A stretch of DNA of 21,507 nucleotides from an uncultured Ignavibacteria bacterium (GTDB lineage: Bacteria; Bacteroidota; Ignavibacteria; Ignavibacteriales; Melioribacteraceae): contig CALGLM010000293.1 in the NCBI GenBank assembly GCA_937930275.1, forward strand, positions 1 through 21,507, given 5' to 3'. The position numbers and the translations under genes are program-made. Below, piece after piece: positions 8,693 to 15,047 of the stretch. Each line of letters begins with the position of its first letter. Positions within the stretch are counted from its first letter, which is position 1. A model generated the notes under the pieces. It had not been told where the DNA came from. It did no database searches and worked only from the letters and a program-made list of their open reading frames with translations.

Positions 8693-8879
8693 AGGAGTAC
8701 CCGGTTTGAATTAATTAGAGAATAAGCTTTCCGGAGGTTATTCGTTTTTTTTCATTCCGGGTATCCAAATAATTTTACTTTCTTTTAGGATTGCCCGGTT
8801 TGAATCAATTAGAGAATAAACTTTCCGGAGGTTATTCGTTTTTTTCATTCCGGGCATCCAATTATTTTACTGTTTTTAA
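8693..8879. repeat. Tandem 93/94-bp structured repeat, two copies, overlapping the TPR gene end
   Basis: Copy 1 is about 8693-8786 and copy 2 about 8787-8879. Each folds into a nested hairpin. In copy 1 the outer stem is TACCCGG (8698-8704) with CCGGGTA (8757-8763), and the inner stem GAATAA (8720-8725) with TTATTC (8738-8743). In copy 2 the outer stem is TGCCCGG (8792-8798) with CCGGGCA (8850-8856), and the inner stem 8814-8819 with 8832-8837. The A-T pair of copy 1 is replaced by G-C on both sides in copy 2, a compensatory change that preserves pairing. Other differences fall mostly in unpaired bases or T-run length. Copy 2 ends inside the last codons of the TPR gene. No T-run follows either stem in either direction, so these are not ordinary intrinsic terminators. 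Confidence 0.85.
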
Positions 8880-10484
8880 TGCCTCTTTAGCTTGCACGTT
8901 ATTAGGATCCAAAACAAGAACTTTATTCCAATTTTGCTTAAACAATTCCTGCCAATTAGCCGAGTATGCCGGGTCTTCTTTCTTTAAGTAGTAAAAGTAT
9001 CCGAGATAAGAATACGCTTCTATTAAATCTGCTTTGTATTTTTCCGGGGTAGAGGATTTTTCGGCAAGTTCAATAAATTTTTCGTAATTTGCTTTAGCCA
9101 AACCGAGCTCGCTTGTAGTATCAATGCTTGATTTTGCTCGGGCACTCATTAAATATCCGAGAGGAAAATCCGGTTTAATTTCAATCACTTTTGCATATGT
9201 TGAATCTGCATTGTTATAATCTTTTTTAATCATATAACATCTGCCTAAATCAAAATATTCTTTAAGTGATAATTTACCGGTGGCAGCTATTTTTAATTTA
9301 TAATTATTTGCTGCATCATCCCATTTTTTCATTTTAAAATATAAAGCAGCTATATCTCCGTATAAAATCGTTTTTGAAGAGTCCATAGTAACTGCCTTAT
9401 TTAGACTTTGTAATGCGGTCGAATCAATATTTATACCCATATTCAATTTACCGTAATACTCATAATCGGTTGCAGTAATTTCATTTTCCGGTATTGTCTT
9501 AAAATATTTTTCAAACGCTTTTACACCTTCGTTATAATCGTTTACAAAAAAGTAGTTATATGCTAATATATGACTTAACTGTTTATCAAAATATTTTGTA
9601 TTTATTATGTCTTTTATTTCATTTATTGACTCTTGATACATTTTAGCCAAAAACAACAAGGTTGCATATTCTGCTTTTTTGTTTTCGGTAACTTCCGAAA
9701 GATCCATATATTTTTTATAACTGGTAACGGCTTTTTCGTATTGTTTTGTGTTAGAATAAAATTCCGAATATTCTAAATAGGTGGGCGCAAAAGTAGTATC
9801 TAAATTTAATGCCGTATTTAAATTACTTTCGGCATCGGTGTAGTTTTTAATTTTTTGATATATTTTTGCAATAGCTAAATAGGGTTCAACTAATTCATCG
9901 TCAAAATAAATTGCATTGTTAAAATTTTCAATTGCCAACGATGCATTAGATCCGTTTGAATTAAGATAACCCATAATTAAAAAAAACTCGGCGGATTTTT
10001 TATATTTTTTTGAATTTTTATAGTTAAGTAATAAATTTACGGCAAACTTATTATCTGTTATCGAAAGTTTATTATACATATCTGCTATCTCTAAATAAAT
10101 AGCAGGAGTATCGTATTCATCATTTTCAACTATTTTATTAAATACCGCATTTGCTTTTGCAGTATCCTTAGCCTTTAGCGCAATAAAGCCTTCGCCAGCC
10201 TGATACAATAAATTTTCTTTATCTGCATTAGCGGCTTTTGAAAAGTAGCTTTTCGCTTCATCAATTTTATTCAAAATTAATAGAATTTTTCCTGTCTCAA
10301 AAAAATTTACCGGTTTGTTTTCTTTTTCGCATAGACTTAAAAACATCTTTTCAGCTTCTGCGTATTTATGATTTTCAAATAATTTTTTTCCCTCATTAAG
10401 TGATTGACCACTAACGGCTCCGCTTATTAAAAGCGAAAGCACAAAAATCAAGTTACCCTTAATTAAAAACTTTTTAATACTCAT
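8862..10484 (-). CDS. Exported TPR-repeat protein of the TonB cluster
   Basis: A 540-residue exported protein. A signal peptide follows the chosen start (KKFLIKGNLIFVLSLLISGAVSGQ), then about ten tandem tetratricopeptide repeats, recognisable by A..Y..A...F.KA spacing (for example NHKYAEAEKMFLSL, NYTDAESNLNTALNL, QYEKAVTSYKKYM, DYNNADSTYAKVIEI). TPR arrays bind proteins or peptides and no enzyme domain is visible. Start choice: an in-frame ATG at 10523 would overlap the PstS-like gene and put a charged stretch before the signal peptide. The ATG at 10484 has a GAGAGA ribosome site close upstream and gives a clean signal peptide, with a 13-base gap to the upstream gene. It is last in the pyrophosphatase/TonB cluster and probably works in the periplasm with the PstS-like lipoprotein and TonB (inference). 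Confidence 0.88.
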   Translation of the reverse strand: MSIKKFLIKGNLIFVLSLLISGAVSGQSLNEGKKLFENHKYAEAEKMFLSLCEKENKPVNFFETGKILLILNKIDEAKSYFSKAANADKENLLYQAGEGFIALKAKDTAKANAVFNKIVENDEYDTPAIYLEIADMYNKLSITDNKFAVNLLLNYKNSKKYKKSAEFFLIMGYLNSNGSNASLAIENFNNAIYFDDELVEPYLAIAKIYQKIKNYTDAESNLNTALNLDTTFAPTYLEYSEFYSNTKQYEKAVTSYKKYMDLSEVTENKKAEYATLLFLAKMYQESINEIKDIINTKYFDKQLSHILAYNYFFVNDYNEGVKAFEKYFKTIPENEITATDYEYYGKLNMGINIDSTALQSLNKAVTMDSSKTILYGDIAALYFKMKKWDDAANNYKLKIAATGKLSLKEYFDLGRCYMIKKDYNNADSTYAKVIEIKPDFPLGYLMSARAKSSIDTTSELGLAKANYEKFIELAEKSSTPEKYKADLIEAYSYLGYFYYLKKEDPAYSANWQELFKQNWNKVLVLDPNNVQAKEALKTVK

Positions 10485-10497
10485 ATCTCTCTCTTGT

Positions 10498-11436
10498 TTA
10501 TAATTTCTCATTATAAGTTTCAATTAACCTAATCGGCATTGTTGCTGGCACTAAGCCTGCCTTTAAAAACATTCGCTGTCCTTTTTCTCCCGCAATAAAA
10601 GCAGCTAAGCCTGTTCCCAATCCTGCCCTTGCTTCTCTACTAATTATATAAATTTCGCGAAATAACGGATATGATTTTAACGCTATATATGCTTGGTACG
10701 GTTTGTAATACATATTTGGGTCTGTATTCGGCATATCAGATTTTATTCCCACCACATTAACAGATTTAAAAAATTTCTGAGTGTTTTTATCATCAAAATC
10801 ACTAATCCAATTAACCCCTATAACACCTAATGCATTCTTATTCTTAGAAACATATTCAATAACGTCTTTGTTATCTTTCATCGAATAAAACAGTTTGCTG
10901 TTTGCATCGGCAAATCGCTTGGTTATATAATCATAAGTACCAGAAATTGCATTATCAAAAACAACCACAATTTTATTTAAAGCAGATTTATTATTAATTT
11001 CTTTCCAGCCAACAATTTTGCCTTCAAAAATATCTTTTACTTGTTCAAATGTTAAATTTGTATCGGCATTTTCTTTGTTAGTAATTAGAGCTAATCCATC
11101 ATAACAAATTTTTGTTTGAACCGGAATTATTTCTAATCCTTCAAAATACTTAAGTTCATCATTAGTCAGCTTGCGCGAAACAATAACTAACCTGCTGCTA
11201 TCGCTTAATAAATCTTTAATTGCTTTGTTTTGAGGTACATATTTTACGTTTATTTTTGCATTGGTATATATACTTTCAAAAGTATTAATTTCCGATTTCA
11301 TTATCGGCATAAATGTTTCGTCAATACTTATAGTAATTTTACCTGAAGTCGGAGTATCTAAAACTTCTTCCGGTTTGTTTTTGCACGCAGAAAGAATTAA
11401 TACAAACGTTAAGCTAATTAATATTTTCGTCTTCAT
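10498..11436 (-). CDS. PstS-like periplasmic-binding lipoprotein (PBP-like domain)
   Basis: A 312-residue lipoprotein: a signal peptide with lipobox LSAC places the lipidated Cys at 18. The rest is a PstS-type type-II periplasmic-binding fold: VSRKLTNDEL (86-95), IFEGKIVGWKEIN (136-148, the classic PstS segment), and SGTYDY (165-170), which aligns with the Ser-Gly-Thr phosphate-contact loop. In PstS this binds phosphate for an ABC importer, but no pstC, pstA, pstB or phoU gene is present. Homologues placed beside TonB/ExbBD genes are common in Bacteroidota, and their ligand is not established. The ATG overlaps the small upstream gene by 23 bases, indicating coupled translation. Phosphate binding is therefore plausible but unproven. 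Confidence 0.85.
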   Translation of the reverse strand: MKTKILISLTFVLILSACKNKPEEVLDTPTSGKITISIDETFMPIMKSEINTFESIYTNAKINVKYVPQNKAIKDLLSDSSRLVIVSRKLTNDELKYFEGLEIIPVQTKICYDGLALITNKENADTNLTFEQVKDIFEGKIVGWKEINNKSALNKIVVVFDNAISGTYDYITKRFADANSKLFYSMKDNKDVIEYVSKNKNALGVIGVNWISDFDDKNTQKFFKSVNVVGIKSDMPNTDPNMYYKPYQAYIALKSYPLFREIYIISREARAGLGTGLAAFIAGEKGQRMFLKAGLVPATMPIRLIETYNEKL

Positions 11437-11647
11437 CTAAAATTTCCTTTTTATTGTCCTTTATAGCTCTGTATAGTCTAAAAAATCCGTAACCAATAAT
11501 TGCGCTACCGAAAGAATATTTAACTGCGGAGGAATTAATTTTAACCAAAATATCCGAAAATAAAATTAATCCTCCTACAGTTATATATATAACGAACATT
11601 ACCAATCCAATAATAAACTTTAAGTTAAAACTTAATTTGGAATTCAC
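11414..11647 (-). CDS. Small two-helix membrane protein of the TonB cluster
   Basis: A 77-residue protein with two predicted membrane helices (about residues 9-30 and 40-58), then a basic YGFFRLYRAIKDNKK segment and an acidic tail. The YG.FRLYR-type motif after helix 2 is familiar from small unnamed Bacteroidota proteins in the same tonB-pstS-like position; no function is known. The start codon is GTG (11647-11645), immediately abutting the TAA stop of tonB with zero spacing, and the gene end overlaps the PstS-like start. The next in-frame ATG is at residue 17, inside helix 1, and would destroy it, so the GTG start is preferred. It might be an accessory of the TonB/ExbBD complex (inference). 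Confidence 0.75.
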   Translation of the reverse strand: MNSKLSFNLKFIIGLVMFVIYITVGGLILFSDILVKINSSAVKYSFGSAIIGYGFFRLYRAIKDNKKEILDEDENIN

Positions 11648-12451
11648 TTATTGTAACCTAAATAATATTGGAACAACCATTTTAACCCTAACAGGCTTAC
11701 CGTTTTGCTTACCCGGTTTCCAATTAGGCATCATTTTTACTACTCTAACAGCTTCTTCGTCACAACCTGCGCCAATACCTTTTAGTACCGAAACATTTGT
11801 AATTTCACCTGTTTTTTCTACAACATACTGAACCATTACTCTTCCGCTAACACCGGCACGTTTTGCAATTTCGGGATAAGCAATATTTGAAACAATAAAT
11901 TTCATTACTTCGTCATTTCCTCCCGGAAAGCTCGGCATTTCTTCAACGTAAGTATATGCTTCTTCTTTTTTATCTTCAACAATCTCTTCTTCTTTTGTTT
12001 CTTCAACTTCAATTAAGCTATAATCAACACCGCCTTCTTGTCCCTCTTGAGTTTTTGCTCCGGGATCAACTTTTTGAAGTTCGTCCACTGTAGGAATATA
12101 TTCTTCCGTAACTTCTTCGTCCGGCTTAACAACCGGTGGCAAAAACTTGATAGTTGATTTTAACGGAGGAGGAGCTTCAACACTTTGAACTTCCTTTTTT
12201 TCACCGATTGACGGCGGTTCGGCTAACTCCGTTATTTGTATTACTTTTTTTCTATCAAGTTTAACTTCATCCTTGGGTTTCAGTTTACTTATAATTATTG
12301 GAGCACTTGTACCCGTAACAAACAATAATATTGCAAGCCACATTGCCAACGACATATAAAACTTATAAGTTTTACGCAGTTGGTAAGCACCGTACTCTTT
12401 GTTTTTATACGCAAACATCAACTCCAAAATATCTACTTTATTATTTTGCAT
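11648..12451 (-). CDS. tonB: TonB-family energy transducer
   Basis: A 267-residue inner-membrane protein linking ExbB/ExbD ion flow to outer-membrane receptors. A Bacteroidota-style cytosolic start with YGAYQLRKTY (20-29) precedes one membrane helix (about 33-55). A Pro/Glu-rich periplasmic spacer (about 65-165, with EAPPPLKS and a run of Glu around EEEIVEDKKEE) spans the periplasm. The C-terminal TonB domain (about 168-267) shows MPSFPGG, YPEIAKRAGVSGRVMVQYVV and a final PNWKPGKQNGKPVRVKMVVPI. No strong ribosome site is visible before the ATG. It lies 19 bases after the second exbD. No TonB-dependent receptor is in the window, so the cargo is unknown. Confidence 0.93.
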   Translation of the reverse strand: MQNNKVDILELMFAYKNKEYGAYQLRKTYKFYMSLAMWLAILLFVTGTSAPIIISKLKPKDEVKLDRKKVIQITELAEPPSIGEKKEVQSVEAPPPLKSTIKFLPPVVKPDEEVTEEYIPTVDELQKVDPGAKTQEGQEGGVDYSLIEVEETKEEEIVEDKKEEAYTYVEEMPSFPGGNDEVMKFIVSNIAYPEIAKRAGVSGRVMVQYVVEKTGEITNVSVLKGIGAGCDEEAVRVVKMMPNWKPGKQNGKPVRVKMVVPILFRLQ

Positions 12452-12470
12452 ATCATTACTTGTTTTTAGT

Positions 12471-12998
12471 TTATAGGTTTTTAATTAAATCTAAATCAAT
12501 CGGTGCAACATCTACTAATGCATATCTTTTTATATTAGTGATATTCATTTCATCCAAAATATCCACCACATTTTTATAAGATGAGCTATCGGTTGGTTTA
12601 ATTAAAACAACTAAGCCGTTTACCTCTTTGTTTTTTTCCAATAAAACTTTTCGTATCCCTTCAGCAGAATAATCAGTTAAATCGGGGGTAATATCTTTGC
12701 TCGGTACTCCTGAATAATAAAATATTTTATTATCCTCTCCCAATAAAATAGTTAAAGCTTTAGAAGCTTTTACGGCATTTTGGTTATCTTCAACTACTTC
12801 TGTTCCTTTAGGCTTTACCGGCATATTAATTTCCATGGTTTGCGGCTTGCTAAAGGTTGTAGTTAACATAAAAAATGTTACTAATAAAAATCCAAGGTCA
12901 ACCATAGGTGTCAGGTCAACCCTTGTTGACATTTTTTTACCGCGCTTTTTCCCCCCTTTTTTACCGTGAGATTTTTCATTGGTGTTCATTTCAGCCAT
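12471..12998 (-). CDS. exbD: ExbD/TolR-family protein (second copy)
   Basis: A 175-residue biopolymer-transport subunit with one membrane helix (about 31-50) and a periplasmic domain. The helix carries the conserved proton-site Asp at 34 (LTPMVDLGFLLVTFFML). The first 24 residues are an unusual Gly/Lys/His-rich cytosolic stretch (KSHGKKGGKKRGKK). An AGGAG ribosome site 8 bases before the ATG supports this start. It differs strongly from its neighbour exbD at 13010-13618 in the periplasmic part, so the two probably form a hetero-pair within the ExbB pentamer, as inferred for other Bacteroidota clusters with two exbD genes. Confidence 0.93.
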   Translation of the reverse strand: MAEMNTNEKSHGKKGGKKRGKKMSTRVDLTPMVDLGFLLVTFFMLTTTFSKPQTMEINMPVKPKGTEVVEDNQNAVKASKALTILLGEDNKIFYYSGVPSKDITPDLTDYSAEGIRKVLLEKNKEVNGLVVLIKPTDSSSYKNVVDILDEMNITNIKRYALVDVAPIDLDLIKNL

Positions 12999-13009
12999 TT
13001 TATCATCTC

Positions 13010-13618
13010 CTAAATTTTATTGGGGTTAGCTTCTAAATCTGTAATTAAGTTAAATTTATTAACGTTTTTTTCTTGCAATGTGTTAATAACTTTTTTAATA
13101 ACCGGATATGAACAATTTCCGTCACCGGCAATAGCAATACGCAAATTGGGATTTGATAAACGGCTCTGCATTATCCAAATACCCAATTCATTATTTGTCG
13201 AATCAACAGGTATGCCGGGTTGTTTATACGATTTACGTTCAAAATCATCCATAGATAACCACCCTTTCAATTGACTAATCGGCATTCCGAAACTTGATGT
13301 CAATTCAAATGCTTTAACTTCTTCTGCGGTAAATTCAATACCGTACTTTTGTCCTATTCTTTCTATAAGCATTTGGCGTGAAAAGTTTTTATTATCTATT
13401 CCGAAATAAACAACGCCGTCGTTTGTAACAGTAATATTCATAATATCCGTATCCGGTAATTTAATATCGGATATTGAAGAAGGAGTATCCACTATAACAG
13501 CATTATCCGGCTTAAATTGAGTTGTTAACATAAAAAAAGTAAGTAGCAAAAATGCAACATCACACATTGCAGTCATATCTACACTTGTACTTTTTCTCGG
13601 AACTTTTACTTTTGGCAT
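13010..13618 (-). CDS. exbD: ExbD/TolR-family protein (first copy)
   Basis: A 202-residue subunit of the TonB motor. A short basic N-terminus (PKVKVPRKSTSVDMT) leads into one membrane helix (about 17-36) with the conserved Asp at 20 (AMCDVAFLLLTFFML). The periplasmic part is longer than in typical ExbD (about 140 residues): it holds an insert of roughly 90-140 with FGMPISQLKGWLS and ends in LRIAIAGDGNCSYPVIKKVI, the ExbD C-terminal pattern. It lies between exbB (16-base gap) and the second exbD (11-base gap). The insert could be where the paired ExbD or another envelope protein docks (inference). Confidence 0.93.
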   Translation of the reverse strand: MPKVKVPRKSTSVDMTAMCDVAFLLLTFFMLTTQFKPDNAVIVDTPSSISDIKLPDTDIMNITVTNDGVVYFGIDNKNFSRQMLIERIGQKYGIEFTAEEVKAFELTSSFGMPISQLKGWLSMDDFERKSYKQPGIPVDSTNNELGIWIMQSRLSNPNLRIAIAGDGNCSYPVIKKVINTLQEKNVNKFNLITDLEANPNKI

Positions 13619-13634
13619 ATTATTCTCAATAAAA

Positions 13635-14438
13635 TTATTTATGATTTGCTACAAAGTTCTGCACAATTGAAACACCTGTTTCATCTATGCTATATGTAAT
13701 TTTATCAATTTTTGTAGTAAAGTAATTATAAAAGATAATTGCTAAAGCTGATGAACCGATACCCAATGCAGTATTAATTAATGCTTCGGAAATACCGTTA
13801 GATAATGCTGCTGCATCCGGTGCTCCTGCTTGTGCTAAAGCTGCAAAAGCTTTAATCATACCGGTTACTGTTCCTAACAAACCTAATAATGTTGCAAGAG
13901 GAGCAATTGTAGCCAACACAACTAAATTTTGTTCTAATACCGGTAATTCTAATGATGTTGCCTCTTCTATTTCTTGTTTAATTGCTACAATTTTTTGATC
14001 TTTACTAAGGTCGTTAGATTTAATAACCTCTTTATATTTTATTAAACCTGATTTGATTACATTGGCAACCGAACCTCTTTGGCTATCGCACATTTCTACT
14101 GCATCGTCAATTTGTTGTTTTGATAATAAAGTATGTACGTTCATTACAAATTTTGCAACAGATCCTTTTCCTTTTGCTCTTGTAATGGTAATAAATCTTT
14201 CAATTGAAAATGTTATTACCATCATTAGTACTGATAATAAAATCGGTACAATGATACCGCCTTTGTATATTACTCCTAAATAGTTACCCGGTTTTGGGTG
14301 ATTCACGGGATTATTCCCTTGAAAATTTTGCGGGTTTCCTAATACAAAAATATACAATAAAATACCTGTTACAATAATTACGGGAATTGCTATACCCGCA
14401 AAACCAGCAAATGCATTTTTGATTTTTTTAGTTTCCAC
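13635..14438 (-). CDS. exbB: MotA/TolQ/ExbB proton-channel family protein
   Basis: A 267-residue inner-membrane channel subunit. Four hydrophobic segments are seen: 11-33 (an extra N-terminal helix usual in Bacteroidota ExbB), 61-79, about 172-195 and about 216-240. The family core LATIAPLATLLGLLGTVTGMI (175-195) and ALGIGSSALAIIFYNYF (224-240) is intact, with the large cytosolic loop between segments 2 and 3. It forms the ion channel that drives TonB with the two ExbD proteins encoded just after it. The start codon is GTG, supported by an AGGAG ribosome site 4-5 bases upstream. The gap to the pyrophosphatase gene is 23 bases, so both are likely in one transcript. Confidence 0.93.
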   Translation of the reverse strand: METKKIKNAFAGFAGIAIPVIIVTGILLYIFVLGNPQNFQGNNPVNHPKPGNYLGVIYKGGIIVPILLSVLMMVITFSIERFITITRAKGKGSVAKFVMNVHTLLSKQQIDDAVEMCDSQRGSVANVIKSGLIKYKEVIKSNDLSKDQKIVAIKQEIEEATSLELPVLEQNLVVLATIAPLATLLGLLGTVTGMIKAFAALAQAGAPDAAALSNGISEALINTALGIGSSALAIIFYNYFTTKIDKITYSIDETGVSIVQNFVANHK

Positions 14439-14461
14439 TTTTACTCCTAATGGATTTATTA

Positions 14462-15007
14462 TTAATTGATTGTCTTTAATATGCTCGATTTATAATTTTC
14501 AATACTTTGATTTATTACTTTATAGGCTTCTTTTTTACCTAAAAACTGTTCCACAAATACTCGTTTATGCTCAAGCTTTTTGTAGTCTTCAAAAAAGCGT
14601 TTCAGCTCAATTGTTGTATGAGGGGGCAAATCTAAAACATCATTTATATAGTTAACCGACATATCATTATTTGCTACTGCAATTATTTTATCATCTTTTT
14701 CGTCTTCGTCTATCATCGTCATCAATCCTATTATTTTTGCCTCTATAATACACATGGGTACTACCGAAACCGAAGATAAAACCAAAATATCCAAAGGATC
14801 GTTATCTTCTGATAATGTTTGCGGTATAAATCCGTAATTTGCAGGATAATGCACCGATGAAAACAACACCCTATCCATTTTTAATAGTCCGCTTTCTTTT
14901 TCAAGTTCGTATTTTGTTTTTGAGCCTTTAGGTATTTCAATTATCGCATTAACTTTTTCCGGTATGTTTTTACCGAATGAGATTACGTGCCAAGGATTAT
15001 TATTCAT
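14462..15007 (-). CDS. ppa: Soluble inorganic pyrophosphatase (family I)
   Basis: A 181-residue cytoplasmic enzyme that hydrolyses PPi to two Pi, the usual length of bacterial family I enzymes. Diagnostic segments: [15 protein letters not shown] (substrate contacts), [13 protein letters not shown] (52-64), the signature EDNDPLDIL with metal ligands D68, D70 and D73, and IDEDEKDDK with D100, D105 and K107 matching E. coli D97, D102 and K104. Asn replaces the usual Gly/Cys between the first two Asp of the signature, an allowed variant. It is the first gene after a sigma-54 promoter and heads the exbB-exbD-exbD-tonB cluster. The leader is only about 14 bases with no Shine-Dalgarno site, consistent with Bacteroidota-type initiation. 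A housekeeping enzyme under sigma-54 is unusual. Confidence 0.95.
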   Translation of the reverse strand: MNNNPWHVISFGKNIPEKVNAIIEIPKGSKTKYELEKESGLLKMDRVLFSSVHYPANYGFIPQTLSEDNDPLDILVLSSVSVVPMCIIEAKIIGLMTMIDEDEKDDKIIAVANNDMSVNYINDVLDLPPHTTIELKRFFEDYKKLEHKRVFVEQFLGKKEAYKVINQSIENYKSSILKTIN

Positions 15008-15031
15008 ATTTTTTCGTTTTTCGCCCTAAAT

Positions 15032-15047
15032 TGCAAAGTGTGTGCCA
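15032..15047 (-). promoter_or_regulatory. Sigma-54 (-24/-12) promoter upstream of the pyrophosphatase gene
   Basis: On the minus strand TGGCAC (15047-15042), five bases, then TTGCA (15036-15032) reproduces the RpoN consensus TGGCAC-N5-TTGCA. GG and GC have the canonical spacing. It predicts a transcript start near 15021, about 14 bases before the ppa ATG at 15007. The match is complete in a region of very low GC, where a chance occurrence is unlikely. An NtrC-type activator is encoded about 1 kb upstream. Confidence 0.85.

Noticed and set aside
8791..8991. Plus-strand open frame across the tandem repeat and TPR gene end
   Set aside because: It lies inside the structured repeat and antisense to the TPR codons; its peptide is low in plausibility and explained by the repeat.
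10498..11436. A complete Pst phosphate transporter operon
   Set aside because: Only a PstS-like protein is present; permease, ATPase and PhoU genes are absent from the cluster.
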